Shown here piece after piece: positions 1-10,809 of a stretch of DNA of 64,000 nucleotides. Origin of the DNA: Phaeotremella fagi (taxonomy: Eukaryota; Basidiomycota; Tremellomycetes; Tremellales; Phaeotremellaceae); NCBI GenBank assembly GCA_001599715.1, contig BCHU01000007.1, positions 811,586-875,585 on the forward strand. Direction: 5' to 3'. The notes beneath the pieces are model-generated. The model did no database searches. It was not told the origin of the DNA and saw only the letters and a program-made list of their open reading frames with translations. The translations under genes were made by a program, and so were the position numbers. How positions within the stretch are numbered: position 1 is the stretch's first letter; every line of letters begins with the position of its first letter.

Positions 1-787
1 TCCTTCTGGGTTATGATCTGGTCATAACAAAGAAGAAGACTATGAAATACTACATAAACTATGTAAGTAGTTGTGGGTGAGTAGGTTGGATGAAAGAAGT
101 GGAAAATGAATTGGAGCTGAACTGGTTAATTTAAGAAACGAGGAGAAAAGAGATTCCATTAATCTGCCTTGATATACCATCTTTGAGTGATTATATGATG
201 ATTCTCAAACTGTTAAGAGATTGAGAAAGGTATCATACATCTACTATCTAACTTATTTATATCACCGTCATGGTCATCTTCATCACCAACCTCCGCCTAT
301 CCAATCTTTCTACATTGTTCATCTATATCTTATATCAGTCGACCAACTTTACAAGTCTACGAAATTGTCGAAGACCTTAACAAACCAATCGGAGTTGCCT
401 ACGATTAGCGTAATAAGTGAACGAAGACAGGTTTGAATGAACGAAGACGACAAAGAACAACAGATTCAGCGAAGACAGAGAAATAAGAGCACGAGAGACA
501 ACGATGGGGAAATTGATTGTTGAGCTAGCCGTTAACCACATCACAGACGATCATTTGTTTTCTTTCTTTGATGAACATTTAGACATGAAGCACCGAATCA
601 GACTTGATTATTGTCAGATTAGATTATTGTCAGATTAATGTAACATGATTATAAATACTTTCAGAACTGACAAAACATTTGGTCAGATAGTGATACTCTT
701 CGCTTCATGTGAAACTTTCATGAAAAACCCAAATAAGGCAGTTTGGTTTGTTGACTACTTTTATTTCTTTTTCTCAACTTTGTATTC

Positions 788-1550
788 GTCACGCTGGGGC
801 GTAAGGGGAACTAGGATAAAGAGGAAATTGGTCACGGACTTACTGGGTGGACTAAAACTTGAGGCGGATGGATGATAATAAAGTAATTAAAAAAAAGTAA
901 GGTAGAATGATATAACAGTATAATGATAGATGAGTGTCATGACTCGAACGTCTTAGTATGATGTCACGTGTATATTTAGGATAGAGATATTGTTCTTTAC
1001 GCCTAGGCTTGCTTAATTATCTCTTCGAATTTATACTTCCATAGTCGTATGAAACTTCCGCTTGTGATAGTGACAATTCCGCTATTCATGAGACGGTTTC
1101 ATACGAATCCATCGTTCATACATATATATAGGGCCCTTCCCGGCCATCTTTGATTCTTCTTTCCAAGGATCAAAATATCTTTCCTTTCTGCATTACTTTT
1201 ATCTCACTTCCTCTCGACACTCAATATATATATATTGTTCTTCTATCACATCGTGATTATAGTTGAGCCATACAATATATATATATATATTGTTACCTAC
1301 CCCTAGCCTGACGAATCCTTCCTTGCTAGTCATACACATCTACATCTACAACATCTTTATCATCTATCCATAGTCGATCATCATCACAAGTACCTACAAG
1401 TCACATCAGTCCTTCGTGACTTGTCATCTAGTAAACCTATAGTCCACGTGTCTCCCTTACATCGGGGACAGGTCCTGACAATGAGACTATGAAAGAATAT
1501 ACTGAATGGCAAGTGATGTAAATGATTGTGTATGTAAAAGGATGCTCAAA
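788..1550. repeat. Dispersed repeat, copy 1, split by an LTR insertion
   Basis: The stretch beginning GTCACGCTGGGGCGTAAGG matches a second copy at 1740-1955 base for base over long runs. The match is interrupted between 935 and 1480 and resumes at about 1486 with an ACTATGAAAGAATATACT-like segment that the other copy carries without a gap. The copy at 1740 begins TGTCACGCT, which would suit an LTR end, so this may itself be an old LTR fragment. No coding sequence is seen in it. Confidence 0.7.
935..1480 (+). mobile_element. Solo LTR of a retrotransposon, nested
   Basis: The element is 546 bases long, starts TGTCATGACTCGAAC and ends GGTCCTGACA. The termini therefore form the inverted repeat TGTCA/TGACA with TG...CA ends. 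It is flanked on both sides by ATGAG (930-934 and 1481-1485), a 5-base target duplication as made by LTR-retrotransposon integrases. A TATA-like stretch near 1122-1131 suggests plus orientation. No internal gag-pol region is present, so this is a solo LTR left by recombination. It interrupts an older repeat. Confidence 0.85.
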
Positions 1551-1739
1551 AAGGTAAATCATTGAATCAAATGCCCTGCTTTCCTCCAATTATTGATGAT
1601 TTCACAAGAGACCAATCAAAAAGGTATATAAAGTCAAGTATTTAAATCAATGAATCTTTCTTTTTTGTTGAAGTATTTTCATCTCACAAATAAAACATCT
1701 GAACCGTTATATAGAAATAATGTAGAAGAGTTAGGTAGG

Positions 1740-1955
1740 TGTCACGCTAGGGCGTAGGAGGACTAGGACTAAGAGGGGATCAGTCACTGACTTGCTGGAC
1801 GGATTAAAAGTTGAGGTTGATTGGTGATGATATAGTAATTAGATGAAGTAAGATAGAATAGTATAACAGTATAGTAATAGATGTAGCTATGAAAGGATAT
1901 ACTAAGTGGCAAATATTATTAATTGAATATAAATGACTACAATGTAGACAAGATA
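1740..1955. repeat. Dispersed repeat, copy 2, uninterrupted
   Basis: This copy begins TGTCACGCTAGGGCG and runs through a GTATAACAGTATAGTAATAG-like core into GCTATGAAAGGATATACTAAG. It lacks the 546-base insertion found in copy 1 and so serves as the empty-site reference for that insertion. No open reading frame of note is present. Confidence 0.65.
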
Positions 1956-2084
1956 TATGTTTGTATAGTTGATAGCATCAGTCAAAGAGTAAAAGACTAT
2001 AATCTAAAAAGGGATAAGGCTTCAGACATACTGTCGTGAGATCCAAAGTTAAGAAAAAGAAATAGAAGTAGTAAAACAAGTGTC

Positions 2085-2215
2085 TTATATATATGTCTGA
2101 ACCAGGGTTTTGCATGAAATTTTCTCAAGAATAGCGGAATTGTCACTATCTGAGCGGAAGTTTCATTAGAGTGTGGAAGTTTTAATTTGAGGAGAGAGAT
2201 AAGCATGTTACGCCA
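2085..2215 (-). mobile_element. Diverged LTR fragment, inverted
   Basis: Read on the minus strand, this stretch shares GAAACTTCCGCT, GATAGTGACAATTCCGCTAT and CATATATATA in the same order and spacing as the LTR at 935-1480, with many substitutions between. It appears to be an older insertion of the same or a related LTR family in the opposite direction. Its ends could not be fixed and no target duplication was found. Confidence 0.65.
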
Positions 2216-2239
2216 ATTTGACGATAGCATTCTGATTTC

Positions 2240-4173
2240 GTGTTACATATTTATTACAGTACTGCACAAAAGAAGGTCTGAAATCTTCATATTACTTTTT
2301 GTTTATAGTCACGGGTATTTATTTTATTATCTAACTTGATTATTTCATAATCGTGTCTCAGTCCAATCAGCAAGTCAGTGATGAATCCTCCCTTCGTCGC
2401 TCCCAGCTTAGGACAATGCCATCAAGTTGATATCACATCCGCCTGTCAACTCGGTCATTTGGGAATTGCCATCTATCTGGAACATCCTTCAAGATCTGAT
2501 AACGATTCTATTATCAAGGATGTCGCTTAATGAATGGGTTTAAACCGTCACGAAGATGTTTTCATCAAGTGTCAGATGTTCGGCTAAAGTCTCAAGGGTT
2601 CAATTCAACTGAAAACTGATCTCTGTGTTCACGTCCATTACTCTGGTACTCTGGAGGGTGTGTTTCAGTACAGGTTGAAGGTCAACGTTTCGCCTATAAA
2701 ACATGGGAGAAAAATTAGAAATCAAAGAAAATGAACACAGTACTGATATAATTCAAGCATCACCCGGTCTGGCATACCGTAAATAATCAATTCTCGTAAC
2801 TATTGTCTCAACCGACTTGTATACACTTCGAATTTCCAATGACCTCTGATTTGGTTCTCATGCAAAATATCATTTTAAATCTCTGACAATCAGGGCAAAG
2901 ATGATGAGCTCATCTCACATATCAATGCTGCAGTTGCTAACTCTAAGTTGAAGAACAGAGCCGATACTGCGCTACTTTATTTTAAGTCAATAAAGCACTA
3001 GGTGATTTTGGAACAATAACCAAACTTTTATGAACTCACAATCTTAAAACAAGACATCGACGAGTACACCAAAACAATCAGAATTCAAGGGTTGAAACTA
3101 GTCTTCAAGAAACTGAAGGCTGCTTACAAGTTCATGATGTTTGTTTGCAGCCAAGCGCACAGAAGCCGCAGAAGCTGTGCCCAGTGATCGAACTCGCGTG
3201 GGTAATTTCTCCATATTTCACTCACAAACACAGACGCAGAGCCTAGAAGCTCATAGAAAGGATCGCTGAATTGGGAATCAAAGCTAAAAAGCAACAAGCC
3301 GTGAAAGCAATCAGAGAAAAGCTCGTCAAGACGGTCCGGTGCGGTCTGGTCACCTATAAAACTATCGGGTTTATCAGCTCAATGTTAACGGATTACAGGA
3401 CCACCGGATCATCAGCTGGTACTGAAGAACGTCAATAGGATCTTCCATGGTGTGGTCCGAAGCGCTTATTTCTAGATGTGGGTTGTTGAGATTACGTGAG
3501 GGATGATATCCTTGTGCTTGTAGAGGCATGCTCTAGTATCATTGAATCAGTGGAAAGAATTTGGTTATGTTGGTATCGTCTCGTTGTCATTCGCTGCGAT
3601 TCATGAGCAGTAAGGTGGACCCAGCAATGTCCCCCTCCATACCGAATATCGAACGCCACTTGGAATCGGAGGGACTTGGAAGACGAAGATTTCAAGAAGG
3701 CCATAGGTCACAAGCCAAAGAGTTCGATGAACAGAAGGAAACAACCCCATACGTAATGGAGTATTGCTTATTGACACAGAATTCCAGGTTCTTAGAAGAG
3801 GTTAATCAGGATTGGAAGTAGGTTTGTATTCGAAGTTGCTTGATTTAGCCACATGACAAGGCGCAAGCAACCACTGTAAGTGCAGCATACGAAGACCATG
3901 TCTTTCACCTTGACAGACGCGTTAATGTAATCAAAACGTACCCAAACAAGGTCTAGTCCCCCAGAGACTGCTCTGTGTTTGTTCGATTTGGCTACCACAG
4001 ATTCATTAATCGTTTGTGAGTCTCAAAGCACTTCGCTCGGGACGAATGTGAGTACTTTGTCCAGTTTTATCACTATGCAATATCTGGGGGCTTGACTCTC
4101 ACATTTATCATGAAAATATAGTGTATGAAACGCCTGCAAATCGTGTAGACTATGACCTGTACCGCACACTTTA
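2240..4173. other. Gene-poor stretch with degenerate sequence
   Basis: No intact gene was found here. Short open stretches, for example a run of about 47 codons from 2382 and one near 3230-3350, have coding-like composition but are broken by stops and show no convincing splice structure. They may be relics of genes or repeats. I could not assign a family. Confidence 0.4.
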
Positions 4174-5524
4174 TCACCCCGCAACGACATCAGTGATCAA
4201 TCTGGCCTGCTTAAGAATGTTGAGGATGAGCTCTGGATAATCCCACCCTATTTCCTGAGCTGCTAAAGTCGTTAAGGATGCTTGAGCGTCTCGACCTGGT
4301 CTCCCTGGACCAGTCGCATTCTGTGATATCAGTCATAGTATGCCCGATATGACATACAGGTTTCATATTCACATCGAACAATACAAATTCTCCCTTTGGT
4401 TCTCTTCGTCGAGCATCTACACGGATTGGAGCGAAAGCACAGCATAATTCGGCTACTCGAGCGCATCTATCTTGTAATTTGAGATATTCTGGATCTGACT
4501 CATGTTCGGGTTGTGATAGCGCTCGGGAGTTTTCAGTCACAGCCACAACTCCGTTGTATGGTGCGATACCTAAGGAGTTAGTTTATGATTGAATTGTTAT
4601 GGACTTGCCATCCTTGTGACCAAATCTGGTGACGACAGGGAGTGCCCAGTGAGACGTTTTTGGTCCTTCTCGCTACAACGAGTCAGTTAACGTGTGACTG
4701 GAACTTGAACCTACTAAGTAATGACCCGGAGGCATGACGGTCACTGTCACCTCTTCGTCACCGCAATACTCCTGAAAAAAGAGTCAAAACTTCTTCTTGC
4801 CTGGAATTTACCTCAACAAGTAATGCATCCGATTCCGACAACAGGTTTGCTACAGCGACAGACAACTCGGATTGGGTTTTTACCAATGTAACCCCATGTG
4901 ATCCTCTCCCGCGTATAGGTTTAGCAACTGCAGGGAGTCCAACTCGCTGGAGTGTGTCTTTCATATTGGTATTCGTGACATGGTGACTGCGGGGAAAACA
5001 CCCCTGGAGACCTGGCTGACCGGCCAACCATCTATTCACCCATTCTTTGTCTTCATATTCTTGAGTCTTCACCGGGCTCTGGCCCACCATTCTGACACCC
5101 TCGAGCTCTTTGTCTAGTGTCATTAAAGGATGACCTGCGTACAATGTAGTGTTCGCCCAGAAAACATTTGCACCTTTGTTCAATGCATCGCGAATCCCTT
5201 TCTCAGTATCTGGAAAAGACCATTGTGAGTCAACTGTTGGCTGAGGATCAGCCACCGGTGTGATGACATTTTGACCGCTTGCGAGCAAGTTAAAGGCAAG
5301 ATCTGCTCCGCTGTCGGTATAACCTGCTTCCTTCAATATTCATGACGAAGCAACGACCCACCTCCTGGTTTGAAAGGTTTGCTGACCCCGTTGACAGCGG
5401 GTGGTGGACCACCTTGATGAAGAATAGCTGTGCGGAATCCCGCTAAATTGGATGATTTAGCCAGTGAGGATAGTGAGGGAGTTCGAGACATAATGTTGTG
5501 AAAGGTTATATCATCCTGAGGCAT
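4174..5524 (-). CDS. ATP-grasp ligase, D-Ala-D-Ala ligase-like
   Basis: This spliced minus-strand gene appears to encode an ATP-grasp carboxylate-amine ligase. Seen directly: an N-terminal part with LAFNLL, a central ATP-binding segment (AVAKPIRGRGSHGVTLV), an acidic stretch EYCGDEEVTVTVMPPGHYL, and a C-terminal FDVNMKPNATGPGRPGRD that carries the metal-binding N-x-KPN. Four short introns make the frame continuous, including one of 38 bases near 5340 and one ending just before NATGPG. The start is the first ATG after an in-frame GTG. Substrate is unknown; bacterial relatives join D-alanine, while fungal homologues are largely uncharacterised. An MFS transporter lies upstream on the same strand. 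Confidence 0.75.
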
Positions 5525-5851
5525 TAATTGAGATATATTCACAGGGAATGACGAATCACGTGAACTATGGTGAACTATTAATACATTGAATCAAGCAACA
5601 TTTTCTCCCAGCCGTGACGAGAAAGCAAATGGTCTCGAGTCACAACACTTGTCACTCTCGTTCACGGTGGATACAGTACAGATTGTAGGTTGCTTTTGAC
5701 GATGTCAATCGGCTCACAGTGGCGGACTTCAGTACGAGTGCAAAGTTTCTTCATTTTTGTGAGCACATCAAGTGTAATTAGGACCTTCAGATGATTTCAC
5801 ATCTATGGTAATTATAAGAAATATGCATGGAAATATCGACACATTGAGGGA
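5525..5851. other. Intergenic, ATP-grasp promoter and MFS 3' end
   Basis: Lies between two co-oriented minus-strand genes and should hold the promoter of the ligase gene. No distinct motif or repeat was recognised. Confidence 0.4.
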
Positions 5852-7677
5852 TCAAGCTCTCCAGCTGCCCGTAAGTCTTACTTGTAATTTCCTTGCCGTC
5901 AGCATAAAGCCGACACCAAGCATGACGATCAAACCACAGTATAAAGATGGTGCGAGATACATTTTTGGATCGTTGGATGGTGCATCCGCAGAAACTCCAA
6001 GACCAATGAGTCTTGCCGCGATCGGACCACCAGCGAGCCAAAAGAATGACGTTATAAAGAGGTACATGCCCATGTAAAGTCTGATTCGTGAGTCAATTAG
6101 GATACCAAGATCACATTCAACTTACCCTGTTCGCCCAGGATCGATATCTAGACTCGCGACGGAAGCAGGAAGGGCAGCTGTGTAGCCACCTAAGGAAGGA
6201 ATAAGACAATTTCTAACGACGGAATGAGCACAAGGAACGTACCACTGACGATACCGTAGATTGCGTTGTAGGCCAGTATCGAGGGCTCGGTATCAGCTTT
6301 CGTCCAGGTGAACAGCATGATACTGGACAGTAAGCATGAAGTTGCTAGAACGTTGATAGGTCCAGTGTAACCAGCAATAAACGATGGAACAACACGTCCA
6401 ACGACGGATAGGGCGTTCAGAATGGATAAACTTGAAGCGCTCGTCAGCCACGTTGAATTCGCCGAGAAAAACTCACGAATAGTAAGCCAACGACTGATCA
6501 ATTCCGTGTGCCTCTGCGTAGATCACTCCGAAAGAGATTGGTCCCATAAGACCTGCTGCCACAGCACAGGCTCCAACCATGAGCAAGCTGTACGTTTTAT
6601 GATGGACTGTGATGAACAGTAAGGATGATTTCAATCATACAATAACGACTCAACTTACAAACTTGAAAACTTAGAATGGCAATATCATCCTTTGGTGGTA
6701 GCACCCGAGTTAGGCAGAAGAATGAACAGATCATGAAGGCTAGAGCGATGAATGCCACTGAAAAGGGTAAGCACACGCTTGATGGACAGGGGAATCGACC
6801 CACTGATTCTGACAGCCCAACCGAAGCCAACCTTGTCGAACAGAAATCTAAGAACGATGGGGAAAACAACGCCTCCTGTAATGGGAGATATGAGCTTGCT
6901 TTTAGATTTATCCGGAAGAAACACCCACCCAAAGATGCACCGCTAGAAAAGATTCCAAACGCAAACGTTCGACGTTTATCTTTAGCAAAATGCTGACCGA
7001 CCGTACTCAGAGCTGGGGAAAACAATAAACCCATACCGATGCCCACACCGAAACCTTGACTGAGCAGAAATTGGTAGTATTGAGTAGCTATCGATGCCAG
7101 CATAAGGCAAACAACATAGAGACTCCCACCAACCAATAAAAGAGATCGCATATAGCCAGCATCGAAGAGAGGTCCGGCAAAGCAACCAAGGAATAAGACC
7201 AACCAAACTTGAATAGACCCAATCCAGGAAATATTGGTAGCTGAGATATCGGATAACTGATGGATCTGGTAGTAGGCTTGGAAGATTCCAAACTGGGAGA
7301 TGTCAGTTGACTGTCGTGACTTGGAGTCGGAGACAAGAACTTACAGAGTTGGTGACGCCATCTGCAGATAACATAAAGTGGTCAGACATTTGAACGAGTC
7401 GTTGTTCGTATCACTCACAGCAGATGAAACAAATCAGGAAAGACTAAGAGTTAACAAGGCTCCAGTGTCATGTACTCACCCCTAGAAGGTTAAGCCACCC
7501 TGCAACACCAGCGCTCTTAAATTTCTCTTCTTCAACTTGACTTGGGGCGACAGCAACCAGATCAGCAACTGCAGTCAAAGAATCGGGCAAATCCGAGGGA
7601 ATATTTTCTTCTTTAGATCGATAATCGAGTCTCATTGCTTCCACATCTACTGACTTGTCTGATTGTTTGTTGTTCAT
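5852..7677 (-). CDS. MFS transporter, monocarboxylate transporter-like
   Basis: The gene encodes a polytopic membrane protein of the major facilitator superfamily, of the fungal monocarboxylate-transporter-like group. A soluble N-terminus (MNNKQSDKSVDVEAM) leads into AGVAGWLNLLGV at the first helix. Hydrophobic segments follow, including VLFLGCFAGPLFDAGY, the loop QGFGVGIGMGLLFSPALSTV and the Lys/Arg-rich FAKDKRRTFAFGIFSSGASLGG typical of these proteins. It is split by several short introns. The 3' end is uncertain: the frame stops at 5852, or a further intron could give a slightly different last residue. Substrate cannot be told from sequence. It neighbours an ATP-grasp ligase on the same strand. 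Confidence 0.8.
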
Positions 7678-8061
7678 CGTTGTAAGTCTGGGTTATCATT
7701 CTAATTTGAATGAGAGGTATTTGATTAAAAGATGGAGGTAGGGAAAGATAGGATGAAGTTTTTCAAACGAGTCGTCTTAAGTTAAAGAATGTATTGTCTG
7801 CGGCTTATCCGACGTGTTATCGGTCCGGAGATGTCCAGTGTTGTAACGTAACCCACTAGCCAGCGATGCCAAAGAAATGGTTCGAGGGCAATTGCAATCC
7901 CATAGATAGATAGTGAGCAGTGCCAAGACCAAGAATCCCTTCAACGATTGGAAACCTCCTTTAAGGTCAGATTCTGTGAGTAACGCTGTTCGCCACTGTA
8001 GTCGTGAAGTTGCATCAGAAGATATCTATTATGTATCTATTTTATATCTATTCCAATATAC
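7678..8061. other. Intergenic, MFS promoter and ZUO1 3' region
   Basis: Upstream of the MFS gene and downstream of ZUO1. Apart from a short TATTTATATCTA-rich patch near 8025-8060 that may belong to the ZUO1 3' end, nothing was recognised. Confidence 0.4.
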
Positions 8062-9684
8062 CTAGGCGAACTCAACGAATTTTTCCTTTCCTTCCTTCAA
8101 ACCAGCAACCATACCCTTGATCGCTTCTTTGGCAGGTTCACCAGTTCCAGCTTTCTCAACGTTCTCCTTCAACACTTTCACTGATTCAGGTTCAAGGAGT
8201 TCACATAGAGTATCCAATTCAGAAAGTTGACGCTCGATGGTAGCAGCTGGAGCAGCTGTTCCAGCTGGAACAAAGTAGTTTGATGAAGTGATGACGGTGG
8301 CAACGGCCTTGAGATGAAGGTCAGTGAACGAAATCCATCACCAAAGTGAAGCCTACCTTTTTCCACTTCTTGAGATTCTTTCTGGCAGCTTCCTTCGCTT
8401 TTTTGGCGGCCTCTTTGTCGGCCTTGCTGGGTTCAGCAGCCTTCTTCTCAGCCTCAGCTTTAGCCAATTCTTCTTTCTTCTTCTCGTCCTCCAAAGCTTT
8501 CTTTTGAGCTGGGGTGAGAACCTTGCCAGCGGGACCGGCACCTCCCTTTTTCTTGGCGTCACGAGCAGCTTTCTCTTCTTGTTTGATTCTCTTGATTCTG
8601 GGATCTTGGGCGAGGACAGAGTCGACGAGGGTTCTGAGTCTAGTGTTGTCGTCTTTCTTTAGACGAGCACGCTCGGATTTGTTCTTCTTTTCAGTAAATC
8701 GCTTCTCGTCACGACTGAAAGAATGTCAGCAACAGGCACGTTTGAGGACTTTTTGACTCACGAATCACTACCCTCGTTGGCCTCTTTATCGTGCCACTCG
8801 AAACTTCTCCATGAATCAAAGTTGTACCAGAAATCGTAGAATCCTTCGACCTCTTTCTTGGAAGCATCTGAACCACCAAATGCTGGTACCGGTTGAACCT
8901 TGGAGAATCGAGCTTCTCTGGCAAAAATAGGACCGAAAACATTGCTGTACTGTTCAGCAGAAACCTTCTTGGGTTCTGGGACTTCATCCTCGATGTTCCA
9001 ATCAACAGAGTCGAATTGTCGACGACGATCGAGGTTGGTAAGGGTTTCGTGAGCTATCACATAAGATTAGTTTGCAGATTGAAAAAATGCGATCGACTGC
9101 TTGCCTTTTTGGATACATTTGAAGAACGCGTCGTCGTTGGTTCCACCTTGTCCAGCTTTCTTGTCTGGATGATGACGAAGAACTTTTCTTCGGTCTAACA
9201 AAAAGTTGTCAGCGAAAAAAATCAACGCATGATAGAGCCAAACTCACGAGCAATTTTAATTTGTTCATCGTTAGCCTTGTATCTCAAATGACCAAGACCA
9301 AGGATGGCATAGTGATCTTGCTTTTTCCATTCCTTAGGGTCACTGGCAAGGGTCTGAGCTGATTCTTGCTCTTCACCAAGTCCAGGGTAAGGATCACCGT
9401 TTGCTTCCTCTTTTTTAGCAGCTGCAGCGGCAGCTCTTGCTGATGAAGTGGCTTGATCATCCTCAGCAAAAGATCTTTGAAGGATTTGACGACGAGCGGC
9501 TGAGATGTAAGAAGGTCCAGCAGGGTATAGATGAAGTTGTGCTGGGGCTAGAAGAGGGGAGTAAGCGGCTGTACATGGAATGAAAGGGTGTAGACTAACC
9601 AGATAACTTTCCGGAAGAGGACGGTTTTTTATAACCAGATGGTGTAGCTTTGAGAGTGATAGGGAGAGAGATTGTTGAAGCCAT
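8062..9684 (-). CDS. ZUO1: Zuotin, ribosome-associated J-domain protein
   Basis: This is a homologue of yeast Zuo1/human DNAJC2, the J-protein of the ribosome-associated complex that stimulates Ssb-type Hsp70 on nascent chains. It starts [15 protein letters not shown] and reaches a J domain ([15 protein letters not shown]...) with the catalytic HPD in [13 protein letters not shown] at about residues 120-150. The zuotin homology region follows, including [18 protein letters not shown], then a long charged Lys/Glu/Ala-rich helix that in the family contacts the ribosome. It ends [11 protein letters not shown]. Four introns are visible. Animal DNAJC2 has SANT domains at the C-terminus; none is seen here, as in yeast. 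Confidence 0.93.
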
Positions 9685-9885
9685 TTTGAGATATGCTATA
9701 TGGTATTGGTGAAATTGGACAAAGCAGTAACAAATACTGTATATCTTTTCTTTTCTCGACTTTTTGATTATTTAATTGTAATTATTTTGAATTTATCCGA
9801 GCCGTTATGTATCATCCTTCTATCCAAGTACTCGTACAGTAACTCTTCTTTCTCACTTCTACTCCCTCGCCCATCTTCCACCACC

Positions 9886-10524
9886 ATGTCAATAACTAGA
9901 GCTCCCAATGATCCTCTAGCCCAAAGAGCTTTATTGTGAGTAGAGTATCCATTCACCAAGTGTTCTCTAGTATCTAACGATTCATCTTTAGCGTCAAGAA
10001 TTTGTAAGTACTCACCATTGATCCTACATCGATCTTACAACCCTCACCTCTAACTTCAACCTCATTCACAAATACTACATCACCTCCTCGGACCATTCAC
10101 TGACCGTTTTTATTCTAGAAATTTCAACATCACTGGCTCTGATTTATACGACCTGTTTGGCAAATATGGTCCCATCCGTCAGATCAGAATAGGAACCGAC
10201 ACAACTTTGAAGACCAAAGGAACGGCTTATGTTGTGTTCGAATCTCCAGATGATGCGAAGGAGGCGTTGAATCATTTGAATGGTTTCCATTTAATGGAAA
10301 GGTATATTGTTGGTAAGTCCAAACAACGTCGTCGCTGCGTCAAATGTGAAACCTGGATTGTCGCTGACTATTCGTTTACCCTAATTCTACAATCTGCCTG
10401 TCGACCAACAGTACTCTACCACCATCCATCAAGACAACAAGCTTCAGCTTTGGCCAAAGCAGAGATACGGGCACGAGAGCAAGCGTTAGCGCAGGAGAAG
10501 CAGAGAATAAATTATCAAGAGTAG
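9886..10524 (+). CDS. SF3B6: Splicing factor 3B subunit 6 (p14)
   Basis: This small RRM protein is the homologue of SF3B6/p14, which sits near the branch-point adenosine in the U2 snRNP SF3b complex. After three short introns the protein reads [20 protein letters not shown] with RNP2, then [20 protein letters not shown] with RNP1, [17 protein letters not shown], and a charged tail ending QRINYQE, about 120 aa, the family's usual size. The second coding exon carries only about a dozen bases between two introns. It is divergently placed from ZUO1, about 200 bases away. Confidence 0.9.
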
Positions 10525-10809
10525 AGTCTGTCTTTTGGGTTCGAGGTATTACGATAGGATTCGATTTAGAGCTGCTCTCTTTCTATTATTGGGCTCAATT
10601 TCTACGTTAGAGGACAAGCATTGACTCAATACGTGTGGATTGTATTTGTAAAAATGATAAAATGCATTGTATATATACTTCTTTGCACTCGGAAAACTCC
10701 AAGCCGAAGGTGTTGTTGTCAACGACACATTTCAATCTCCCTTCTCATTTCTATTACCTACATTTAACATTCCTCATACTCACCTACTGGTCATATAACT
10801 TACATCAAC

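Noticed and set aside
2382..2640. Possible aldo-keto reductase relic
   Set aside because: A few words such as HEDVFIKCQMFG recall the family, but the diagnostic residues are absent, stops interrupt it, and no splice model repairs it.
3230..3350. Lys/Arg-rich open stretch that looks like a ribosomal protein piece
   Set aside because: IERIAELGIKAKKQQ has coding flavour, but I could not match it to a named protein and it has stops on both sides.
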